Positions 1 through 6,463 of a DNA stretch of 10,000 nt are shown one piece after another. Position 1 is the first letter of the stretch, and each line of letters opens with the position of its first letter. Where the stretch lies: the NCBI GenBank assembly GCA_012295275.1, contig CM022677.1, positions 1-10,000 on the forward strand, read 5' to 3'. Position numbers and translations under genes: made by a program. This DNA is from Chrysomallon squamiferum (Eukaryota; Mollusca; Gastropoda; Neomphalida; Peltospiridae). A model generated the notes under the pieces. It was given only the letters and a program-made list of their open reading frames with translations, ran no database searches and was not told the origin of the DNA.

Positions 1-28
1 CACTGCTCGGTTACACAAGCTTAAAACA

Positions 29-295
29 ATGGCGGACGAATCACTTACACAATCTGCTGGTGAATTTCTCTCTGGATTATTTAAGAGATACCACTATATC
101 TTTGAAAAGCTGTCAGTAAGGATTCAGGTAGTTTAGTGAAGATTACATTGTTAACATGCTTTGGAATGATGACGGCACCAGTTTTACGTCAGTTAAATCG
201 GACGGGTCGTTGAAGAAAAGCGAAAAACCTCATGGGATCCACGTGTATATGAGCCCGACGGTGATATCTTGTGTTGATTGTTTTTGTCTGGCAGG
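29..295 (+). pseudogene. CAMSAP: CAMSAP-like exon 1 with start codon, frameshifted
   Basis: The ATG at 29 lies in a good animal initiation context (A at -3, G at +4) and opens MADESLTQSAGEFL. This frame reaches FKRYHYIFEKLS, which resembles the conserved YDxxxAKI stretch near the CAMSAP start, then stops at TAG 134-136. A second frame, shifted by one, is open from 132. It reads VNMLWNDDGTSF and ends MSPTVISC...FCLAG, matching the family's KPxVxxLLS...YCxAG block. The exon is GC-richer than its surroundings and ends at the strong donor GG|GTAAGT (296). A one-base frameshift, perhaps with a short insertion near 116-150, separates the two halves. A separate short upstream frame followed by a start at 156 is possible, but it would not explain why both halves resemble the same protein. 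Confidence 0.65.
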
Positions 296-779
296 GTAAG
301 TAAGAACATAATTAATGATTTTATTTACATTTGGGAGTTCTCAAAAGTGGATGTAGACATATCAAAATAAATAGCTGGCAAGCTTTTACAACCAAAATGT
401 TTAAGTTTGATGATAAAAGTTGGATAAGAAGTATGGGCATTGGTTTACTGACTGTTACTGTTAGTGTTAGTCAACTATTCCATAAAGGATTATAAAACTT
501 CAAGTCTGAATTATTCATTGATTACATCTGGAATAATTTTAAAAAAAAGAAGAAAAAAAAGATGCCAGCAAGGTAGAATTGGTTTACTGTATTACTTGTA
601 AATATTTAATTGTTTAAATCAAGTAATATATTATAAGAGAGTGATGGAAATTTCTCTTCAGTTTCCCTTCCTTTTTTTATTTACTAATTGTCATATTTCA
701 TTTATTTATTTACATTTTTTCTTTATTATAATTTGCTTCTTCTTATTACTACTGCAACTTTTTTATTATTAATTTGTTA

Positions 780-781
<2 letters not shown>

Positions 782-816
<35 letters not shown>
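782..816. repeat. (ATT)n microsatellite
   Basis: About eleven uninterrupted ATT/TTA triplets in intron 1. Shorter ATT runs recur at about 1535-1555, 8359-8371, 8737-8753 and 8831-8847, so this triplet is a common simple repeat in the genome. Confidence 0.95.
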
Positions 817-1384
817 TTTCATATTCTTCTTCATATCATTACTCATGTTTATTTATTTTTCATGTTGTTCAGGCCAAATTTGATCACTGGCAGATATTTT
901 CACATAGTATATGGATAAAATGTTCCAAATTAATTTAAAGAACCATTTTATGAAAAATCAGTTGTGAGTGAAATATTTTATAATTTTTTTGATCTTTCAA
1001 GATTTATGTTCAAATTATTAAAGTTTTTATATGCATTGCTGTTTTGTTTTAATTATTTCTAGTTTCTTACTTTATATATACCTTAGAATTATTTCATCAA
1101 AAATAGAAAATTAAATTATCTGAAAATTGTCAATTAAGAGATTTGTGTTTCCTCTCATGACACTTTTTTCTATAGTACTGTTCAGCTAGTCATTAATGGA
1201 ATAAAATTAAAAATATATTATTGCATGACTCTTTGAAAACAAATTATCTCATTTCTTCATAACACATGTTTAAGACAAAATGAAAAATACAATGCTATAT
1301 TTATATGTTGTTAAATAACACACTAATTCCTTGTTTTTCTCATAACTTATTTAATCAATAATAGATGAAAATGTGTATAGTTAA

Positions 1385-1459
1385 TTATTATTATTGTTGT
1401 TGAGTTATTGCTATTTTTACTATTATTATTACTATTATTACAACTAGTGCTACTGCTAT

Positions 1460-1491
<32 letters not shown>

Positions 1492-1580
1492 TTGTTGTTT
1501 TGGTTATTATTTTTTTTATTTTTTCATCATCATGATTATTATTATTATTATTATTGCTATTATGAAGATGATGATATGTC
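1385..1580. repeat. Compound trinucleotide tract (ATT/ACT/GTT/ATG)
   Basis: Nearly 200 bases are built of triplets: ATT runs, about ten ACT/CTA triplets near 1452-1491, GTT, ATT again, then GATGATGAT. It ends just before the exon 2 acceptor at 1592. The triplet phase keeps frames open on both strands without implying a protein. Confidence 0.9.
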
Positions 1581-1592
1581 ACTGTGTTGCAG

Positions 1593-1668
1593 GGTAATCT
1601 TTAATCAACAGTCTGGTGTCAAGTGATGTGTAGTCTGTTAGAATGTTTTCAGAAACCTCTCAGCAGAG
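1593..1668 (+). pseudogene. CAMSAP: CAMSAP-like exon 2, frameshifted
   Basis: The acceptor is GTGTTGCAG. The frame continuing from exon 1 (two bases carried over, completing Gly) reads VIFNQQSGVK, then TGA at 1624. A second frame reads SLLECFQKPLSRG from about 1632 to the end and leaves one base. That base joins exon 3 to make Gly-His, matching the family's KPLxGH. The two halves are out of register, so a frameshift lies within about 1621-1632. The donor GTAGCG is the weakest in the series. The exon is short and was recognised only because it fills the gap between the FCLAG and GHCSIVQ blocks in the right phase. Confidence 0.6.
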
Positions 1669-1696
1669 GTAGCGGATGTAACTATGTTAGTTTATT

Positions 1697-1918
1697 AGTG
1701 TGTGTGAGAGAGATATATGTTGTGTGTATGTTTGTATGTATGTGTGTGAGAGAGATATATATATATTGTGTGTATGTTTGTATGTATGTGTGTGTGAGAG
1801 ATATATATTGTGTGTATATATGTATGTGTGAGAGATATATATATATATATATTGTGTGTATGTGTGTATGTTTGTATGTGTGAGAGAGAGAGATATTGTG
1901 TCTGTGTGTGTATCTCTG
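1697..1918. repeat. Compound GT/AG/AT microsatellite
   Basis: About five imperfect copies, each made of a TGTG/TGTATG stretch followed by GAGAGA and ATATAT runs (AGATAT junctions near 1709, 1753, 1798, 1832 and 1891). The open frames on both strands are low-complexity artefacts. It fills most of intron 2 (1669-2044). The rest of that intron is plain A/T-rich sequence ending TTTTTTGTAG. Confidence 0.95.
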
Positions 1919-2044
1919 TCTTGGTCAATTTCATACATAAATAAAAATCACTGAAATATCAACAAATGATAAGAAGCAGAGAAAATGCATTTTTCAACAA
2001 ATGGAGATTGATAAAAATATCATGCTGTTAAATATTTTTTGTAG

Positions 2045-2154
2045 GTCACTGCAGTATTGTTCAGGTGCTGTCTAGAAAGTGAATTTACATCATGGAGAAG
2101 GATGAATCAGCTCTTACAGAAACCATTCTCGTGTAGTCTGCACCATTCTGAGTT
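2045..2154 (+). pseudogene. CAMSAP: CAMSAP-like exon 3, three in-frame stops
   Basis: The acceptor is TTTTTTGTAG and the donor GTGAGT. With one base carried in from exon 2, the frame reads GHCSIVQVLSRK, stop, IYIMEKDESALTETILV, stop, SAPF, stop, V. This parallels the CAMSAP stretch GHxxVIQxLxxKGxYVxDxxxxxVTExxL...PIxM. TGA 2080 sits at the conserved Gly (GGA to TGA is one step). TAG 2134 and TGA 2149 could come from CAG and CGA. The exon ends in phase 0, as exon 4 requires. Another frame is also open across the exon but does not match the family. Confidence 0.75.
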
Positions 2155-2362
2155 GTGAGTTTGTTTTATTTTTTGGGTCTTAGAGAGTAAAATAAATTTT
2201 GTAACAATTCTTTATTCATTATAAAACAGCATAATAATAATCATTGATCTGTCATTGTTTTGTAAATTATTTTTATGATTATCATTATAAGGATTATTTA
2301 TAGCTGTTTATTTATTATCTGTGTTATTATTTTATTCATTGTCATTTTTTTTGTTTTTTCAG

Positions 2363-2448
2363 AATGCATATATTCCTCTAATTGATGTGCTGATGATGAC
2401 ATAAACCAGTGAAGTTGTTTCAGCAGAACATGCTGTCCAAGCCATCAG
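2363..2448 (+). pseudogene. CAMSAP: CAMSAP-like exon 4, stop at a conserved Tyr
   Basis: The acceptor is TTGTTTTTTCAG and the donor CAG|GTAAGC, both strong. In phase 0 the exon reads NAYIPLIDVLMMT, stop, TSEVVSAEHAVQAI, with two bases left to complete Arg in exon 5. CAMSAP proteins have SAHLxxIDxLMMAYTxExVS here. The TAA at 2402-2404 therefore stands exactly at the conserved Tyr (TAT/TAC to TAA). The spacing on both sides of the stop is preserved, which argues for a nonsense substitution rather than a wrong frame. Confidence 0.8.
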
Positions 2449-2810
2449 GTAAGCTGTAGTTTTTATTTATATTTACAATTATATTTATATTTATAATTTA
2501 TTGACATATTTTGTTTGTTTATTAAATACATAAATTAAATTTAAAAAAATAAGAAATTGAAAACCTCTTTTACTAAAATGAGATTATTTGGCTCTGTTAA
2601 AGTTTATTTGGAAAGTATCACTGTATGATCAATTGTATTTCAGTTCAGAGGTCAATGACAATCTGTATTTAAAAGTTTTGATCCTTCTACTTTGAATATT
2701 AAATGATTGATGAATTATGATGATGCATTTAAACATATGAATGTATGAGAGAGAGAGGGGGGGAAATGTACGGGTGCATATTTTTGTATAATTTCTAATA
2801 TAATGTAATG
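2449..2810 (+). other. Intron 4, 5' part, nothing seen
   Basis: A/T-rich sequence from the GTAAGC donor up to the 90-bp array, with a short GAGAGAGAGGGGGGG tract at about 2749-2763. No exon or RNA gene is visible. Confidence 0.5.
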
Positions 2811-3710
2811 AGACCTCAGTCTTTACATTCAGCATATTAGTGAGGTTTAGCATAGATGTAATCTGTTCATGTAACTGACTGCATACAGACTTACAGTATG
2901 AGACCTCAGTCTTTACATTCAGCATATTAGTGAGGTTTAGCATAGATGTAATCTGTTCATGTAACTGACTGCATACTGACTTACAGTATGAGACCTCAGT
3001 CTTTACATTCAGCATATTAGTGAGGTTTAGCATAGATGTAATCTGTTCATGTAACTGACTGCATACTGACTTACAGTATGAGACCTCAGTCTTTACATTC
3101 AGCATATTAGTGAGGTTTAGCATAGATGTAATCTGTTCATGTAACTGACTGCATACTGACTTACAGTATGAGACCTCAGTCTTTACATTCAGCATATTAG
3201 TGAGGTTTAGCATAGATGTAATCTGTTCATGTAACTGACTGCATACTGACTTACAGTATGAGACCTCAGTCTTTACATTCAGCATATTAGTGAGGTTTAG
3301 CATAGATGTAATCTGTTCATGTAACTGACTGCATACTGACTTACAGTATGAGACCTCAGTCTTTACATTCAGCATATTAGTGAGGTTTAGCATAGATGTA
3401 ATCTGTTCATGTAACTGACTGCATACTGACTTACAGTATGAGACCTCAGTCTTTACATTCAGCATATTAGTGAGGTTTAGCATAGATGTAATCTGTTCAT
3501 GTAACTGACTGCATACTGACTTACAGTATGAGACCTCAGTCTTTACATTCAGCATATTAGTGAGGTTTAGCATAGATGTAATCTGTTCATGTAACTGACT
3601 GCATACTGACTTACAGTATGAGACCTCAGTCTTTACATTCAGCATATTAGTGAGGTTTAGCATAGATGTAATCTGTTCACATATCTCATTGCATACAGAC
3701 TTACAGTATG
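2811..3710. repeat. 90-bp minisatellite, ten copies
   Basis: Units start at 2811 and every 90 bases to 3621. Copies 2-9 (2901-3620) are identical by eye. Copy 1 differs by a single base (A at 2887 where the others have T). Copy 10 is diverged at about 3680-3690 and also has the A. The array lies in intron 4. Because 90 is divisible by three, one minus-strand frame is open through the whole array and its flanks (2629-3747), giving a 30-residue repeat with the motif SYCKSVCSQLHEQITS. It has no visible promoter, splice context or known domain, and I do not call it a gene. The homogeneity means recent expansion or gene conversion, and the copy number in an assembly may be wrong. Confidence 0.97.
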
Positions 3711-4049
3711 AGTCATGTCCATAACTCACTTTCAGTTTAGTTTCCATGTAAAGAACAAAGTTTCTATTGTGTCAGGTGAAGGAAGGGAAGTAACTGCAGC
3801 TCTAGAACTTATAAACACTTTATTTGGATATATAATATATGCACATTTGGTTAAAACGTGTTCAGTATTTATGTTGCCAAATATAATTAAAGAAAATCAT
3901 AAAAACAAGACTCACCCTTTATAATGTTTCAAAACATTGCTATACGTAAACACATACATATAGGCTTGTCCCATATGAAGAAAATCAGTTCCTGAAAGTT
4001 ACATCTGTGCTAAACCTTTCTATTGAACAAGTAATTTTAAAACTTTCAG
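3711..4049 (+). other. Intron 4, 3' part
   Basis: From the end of the 90-bp array to the CTTTCAG acceptor of exon 5. A 69-codon open frame at 3715-3924 has no splice support in phase with the neighbouring exons and no recognised motif. Confidence 0.5.
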
Positions 4050-4176
4050 ACAAATTGTTATTTTTTACACCTCCAGTGAATTTCCAACAGACAACAAAAA
4101 AAATGAGGACACAGTTATTTTCTGGTTAAATAAAGATTGTACTGCTGCCATTGCAAAAGATAAAAAATCTGAGCAG
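4050..4176 (+). pseudogene. CAMSAP: CAMSAP-like exon 5, intact
   Basis: The acceptor is AACTTTCAG and the donor GAGCAG|GTGAAT. The first base completes Arg from exon 4, then 42 codons are open to a phase-0 end. They include QIVIFYTSSEFPTD, DTVIFWLNKD and AIAKDKKSEQ. CAMSAP has an F-x-x-S-x-E-L-P-x-D...E-D-A-x-x-F-W-I-N-K stretch at this point. The aromatic-Trp-hydrophobic-Asn-Lys core (FWLNK) and the SSEFP block are clear. About three extra residues (NKK, from an A-rich run near 4094-4103) sit between P-x-D and E-D. This exon has no stop or frameshift. Confidence 0.82.
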
Positions 4177-4525
4177 GTGAATTTTTGTTTGTTTTCTTAC
4201 ATATTTCTAATTTTTCTAAACCTAATCAGCTAATGAAGTTTAATTTAATATATGAAGATGCAGTATGTAGATAATTTATCAGTAAGTACATGTATACATA
4301 TACACAAATTACATTAGTATCCTGTACCACAAGCTACACTTCACACTGTGTACATTTGACTCATGTGTTTGTCTGCACACACACACACACACACACTAAC
4401 ATTACATTCATACCAATGTGATTATTTTGTTGTAAATGTTATTTCTATATTTAAAGAAAAAGAAGAAAAAAAGGAAGCTGCATATTTCATCAGTATTTTA
4501 AAATGTTTAACTTTCCTGTTACCAG
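4177..4525 (+). other. Intron 5 with (CA)n
   Basis: It runs from GTGAAT to TTCCTGTTACCAG. It contains (CA)10 at 4376-4396. The open frame at 4363-4620 is a shadow of the CA run and of exon 6 in a different frame. Confidence 0.55.
4376..4396. repeat. (CA)n microsatellite
   Basis: Ten uninterrupted CA dinucleotides inside intron 5. Confidence 0.95.
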
Positions 4526-4699
4526 ACTGGAACTGCCAGCCCTTCACACAGAGTCACTGTTCCTGTGATGACAGACATACTAAAAGATGTAGACACGGAT
4601 GTACAGTTCCTGTTGTCTGAAGTTTCTATTGTCTCCAGTCTCTCAGTTTTCATGGTTTGTTTTAGAACAGTTTTTGCAAATAAAATGATAAATGAGATG
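4526..4699 (+). pseudogene. CAMSAP: CAMSAP-like exon 6, first half of CH domain, frameshifted
   Basis: The acceptor is CCTGTTACCAG and the phase is 0, as exon 5 requires. It opens TGTASPSHRVTVPVMTDILK and continues DVDTDVQFLLSEV. This parallels the start of the CAMSAP CH domain (P-L-x-x-D-L-L-K-D-x-x-D-G-x-x-L-A-A-L-I). From about 4623 the match moves to the next frame, FLLSPVSQFSWFVLEQF, which fits the Y-C-P-x-x-L-x-W-x-D-I-x-L block. So there is a one-base shift near 4620. The original frame stays open to the donor ATG|GTAATT, so the exon looks intact if homology is ignored. The 3' end is uncertain: a weak GTTTGT donor at 4655 is an alternative. Confidence 0.7.
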
Positions 4700-4854
4700 G
4701 TAATTCAAAAATTTTGTATATATTAAGTTGCTGAAAGTTAATATCTGATTAAGAGAGGCATTGTCTTGGGGACTTTTTTTTAAATTTCATAATCGACAAA
4801 TCCATATTTTAGTATTAGATCTGTCTTTTCTTTTGCTTTTGAATATGATCTAAA

Positions 4855-4860
<6 letters not shown>

Positions 4861-4930
<70 letters not shown>
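4861..4930. repeat. (CT)35 microsatellite
   Basis: Seventy bases of pure CT in intron 6 (4700-4975), ending 45 bases before the TTTTCAG acceptor of exon 7. Such a tract lengthens the pyrimidine run upstream of the acceptor, but nothing shows that it has a role. Confidence 0.97.
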
Positions 4931-4933
<3 letters not shown>

Positions 4934-4975
4934 ATTATGAAATACTAATTGCTTTATTTATTATTTATTTTTCAG

Positions 4976-5622
4976 ATACATGTTAGGAAGATGGGTTAGG
5001 ATTAGTTAATTCTTTATGTAATTTTCGCCTCATCAAAACATTCTGTGATCAGCATCTTACCATCAACTTTGTGTACTTCACCTACGAGGATCTCCTGTAA
5101 ACATGAGATAGCGTACAAGAAAATCTGTCAGCCTTTCTCACAGAGCTGATCTTCTGTAAACATGAGATAGCATACATGAAAATCTGTCAGCCTTTCTCAC
5201 AGAGCTGATCTTCTGTAAACATGAGATAGCTTACAAGAGAACCTGTCAGCCTTTCTCACAGAGCTGATCTTCTGTAAACACGAGATAGCATACAAGAAAA
5301 CCTGTCAGCCTTTCTCACAGAGCTGATCTTCTGTAAACATGTGATAGCTTACAAGAGAACCTGTCAGCATTTCTCACAGAACTGATCTGTAAACACAAGA
5401 TAGCGCACAAGAAAACCTGTCAGCCTTTCTCACAGAGCTGATCTTCTGTAAACATGAGATAGCATACAAGAAAACCTGTCAGCCTTTCTGACAGAGCTGA
5501 TCTGTAAACACAAGATAGCGCACAAGAAAACCTGTCAGCCTTTCTCACAGAGCTGATCTTCTCGATTCAAATGATAAAACTGACAGAGACAGGACAGCTT
5601 CTGAATAGGCAGGAAGCAGAAA
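4976..5622 (+). pseudogene. CAMSAP: CAMSAP-like exon 7, second half of CH domain, inflated by repeats
   Basis: The acceptor is TTATTTTTCAG and the donor AAA|GTAAGT. From 4987 the frame reads EDGLG, then LVNSLCNFRLIKTFC, then DQHLTINFVYFTYEDLL. It then has TAA (5098) and TGA (5104) and continues DSVQENLSAFLTELIF. The CAMSAP CH domain has M-x-x-D-S-L-x-N-x-x-L...F-C...L-T-L-E-D-L-L-Y and then an N-x-x-x-F-L-A-E-L-F-x-x-F-E helix. A TAG at 4984 precedes the match. The FLAELF segment has been copied eight times in tandem (separate entry). After the last copy the frame continues ELIFSIQMIKLTETGQ to the donor, parallel to the domain's last residues. Without the extra copies the exon would be about 240 bases. 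Confidence 0.8.
5089..5562. repeat. CAMSAP: 59-bp minisatellite made from CH-domain coding sequence
   Basis: Units begin at 5089, 5148, 5207, 5266, 5325, 5384, 5440 and 5499, followed by an 8-base stub at 5555. They are 59 bases long except the sixth and eighth, which are 56 (three bases missing after GATCT). Read in the host exon's frame, a unit codes for D-L-L, stop, T, then stop/R/Q, D-S-V-Q-E-N-L-S-A-F-L-T-E-L. This is the CAMSAP CH segment E-D-L-L-Y...S-I-Q-x-N-x-x-A-F-L-A-E-L. Units 6 and 8 share private variants, as do units 3 and 5, so expansion involved two-unit steps. The length 59 is not a multiple of three, so each added unit shifts the frame. Confidence 0.93.
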
Positions 5623-5935
5623 GTAAGTTTTGTGAGATTTTTTAGTTATGATTCAGAATTTTGTTTTTTTTATTCAGAATTTACATTTATATTTTGGTAA
5701 ACCACTTTAGACTATTTTTTAAAATATTTATTTTTAATTATTCATTAATTCAGTGTGTATGTTTATCAGTTTCTCTGTATGCATGTATGCAGAATTGAAG
5801 TCTAAGAGCTGAAATATATTTTTGTTTACAAACATTCATTTGCATCAGTAAATGGTATTGATATGCATATGTAACAGTAAATAATGTTTAAATAAAAACA
5901 GTAAAGAAATAAATTGTTTGTTTTTACTTTTTCAG
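5623..5935 (+). other. Intron 7, nothing seen
   Basis: It runs from GTAAGTTTTG to TTTTTACTTTTTCAG and is A/T-rich. No repeat array or open frame of note. Confidence 0.6.
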
Positions 5936-6030
5936 ACTCATAGCACAAAACAGACAAGTGTTGTTATCTAAACTTCAGGATGGGACACACACAGACAGCA
6001 GAACAGACAGAGAAGTTTCTAAACAAAGTG
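5936..6030 (+). pseudogene. Exon 8, probable linker exon after the CH domain
   Basis: The acceptor is TTTTTACTTTTTCAG and the donor AAAGTG|GTATGT, both strong. One frame is open throughout: LIAQNRQVLLSKLQDG, then a hydrophilic THTDSRTDREVSKQS. It is rich in Gln, Asp, Arg and Ser, as expected of the poorly conserved linker that follows the CH domain in CAMSAPs, but I do not recognise this segment. Joined to exon 7 at the best acceptor, the exon 7 frame meets a stop after two codons. A second AG at 5943 would restore a continuous frame. So this is either a decayed join or use of the second acceptor. Membership in the same gene is inferred from position and splice signals. Confidence 0.5.
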
Positions 6031-6146
6031 GTATGTAAAACACACATTAATTCAGTTGTTTAACTATCAATTTACATTCTTCTCAGTTTTTGTGTTGCGT
6101 GTATTCTCAATACAGAGTAAGAAAAGCAGATTAGTACAAGGAAAGT

Positions 6147-6463
6147 ACAATAAAAAGTAAAGTAATTGTAGTATACAAATACACTGATAACTTAGAATAC
6201 AATAATAAGTGAAGTAATTGTAGTATACAAATATACTGATAACTTAGAATACAATAATAAGTAAAGTAATTGTAGTGTACAAATATACTGATAACTTAGA
6301 ATACAATACTAAGTGAAGTAATTGTAGTGTACAAATGCACTGATAACTTAGAATACAATACTAAGTAAAGTAATTGTAGTATACAAATAGACTGATAACT
6401 TAGAATACAATAATAAGTAAAGTAATTGTAGTGTACAAATATACTGATAACTTAGAATACAAT
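6147..6463. repeat. 52-bp minisatellite, six copies
   Basis: Units start at 6147, 6199, 6251, 6303, 6355 and 6407, followed by a 5-base stub. The copies differ by a few substitutions: AAAG or GAAG before TAATTG, ATA or CTA before AGT, and GTATAC or GTGTAC. It lies in intron 8, about 115 bases after exon 8. The units contain stops and show no resemblance to the exons. Confidence 0.95.

Larger units (their letters stand above)
296..1592 (+). other. Intron 1, A/T-rich, no gene seen
   Basis: It begins GTAAGTAAG and ends TGTTGCAG. It contains a poly-A/AAG run (about 540-561), an ATT run (782-816) and the trinucleotide tract at 1385-1580. Open frames over the triplet tracts encode only poly-Leu, poly-Asn or poly-Val and are artefacts of the repeats. 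I see no exon or RNA gene in it. Confidence 0.6.

Noticed and set aside
1391-1938. Five overlapping open frames on both strands over the triplet and GT/AG/AT tracts.
   Set aside because: They code only for poly-Leu, poly-Val, poly-Asn and Tyr/Val/Cys or His/Thr repeats. They are products of microsatellite sequence and cross exon 2 in the wrong frame.
2080-2404. Rescue of the stops by A-to-I RNA editing (known to be heavy in cephalopods), which could turn UAG or UGA into Trp codons.
   Set aside because: Editing cannot repair the frameshifts in exons 1, 2 and 6. Trp is not the family residue at the stops that can be aligned (Gly, Tyr).
2045-2448. A fully open five-exon reading using internal acceptors at 2064 and 2409.
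   Set aside because: Such a frame can be built, but it needs weak acceptors lacking pyrimidine tracts and drops GHCSIVQ, IYIMEKDE and IPLIDVLMM, the stretches that match the family. Choosing acceptors freely makes open frames easy to find.
3715-3924. 69-codon plus-strand open frame just after the 90-bp array.
   Set aside because: It begins at the edge of the repeat, has no recognised motif, and has no acceptor or donor in phase with the flanking exons. It lies within intron 4.
4363-4620. 85-codon open frame starting in the CA repeat.
   Set aside because: It runs through intron 5 and crosses exon 6 one frame away from the frame that matches the CAMSAP domain. It is a shadow.
5089-5562. CRISPR-like array.
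   Set aside because: Units are directly adjacent without unique spacers, are built from exon sequence, and the context is a eukaryotic gene.
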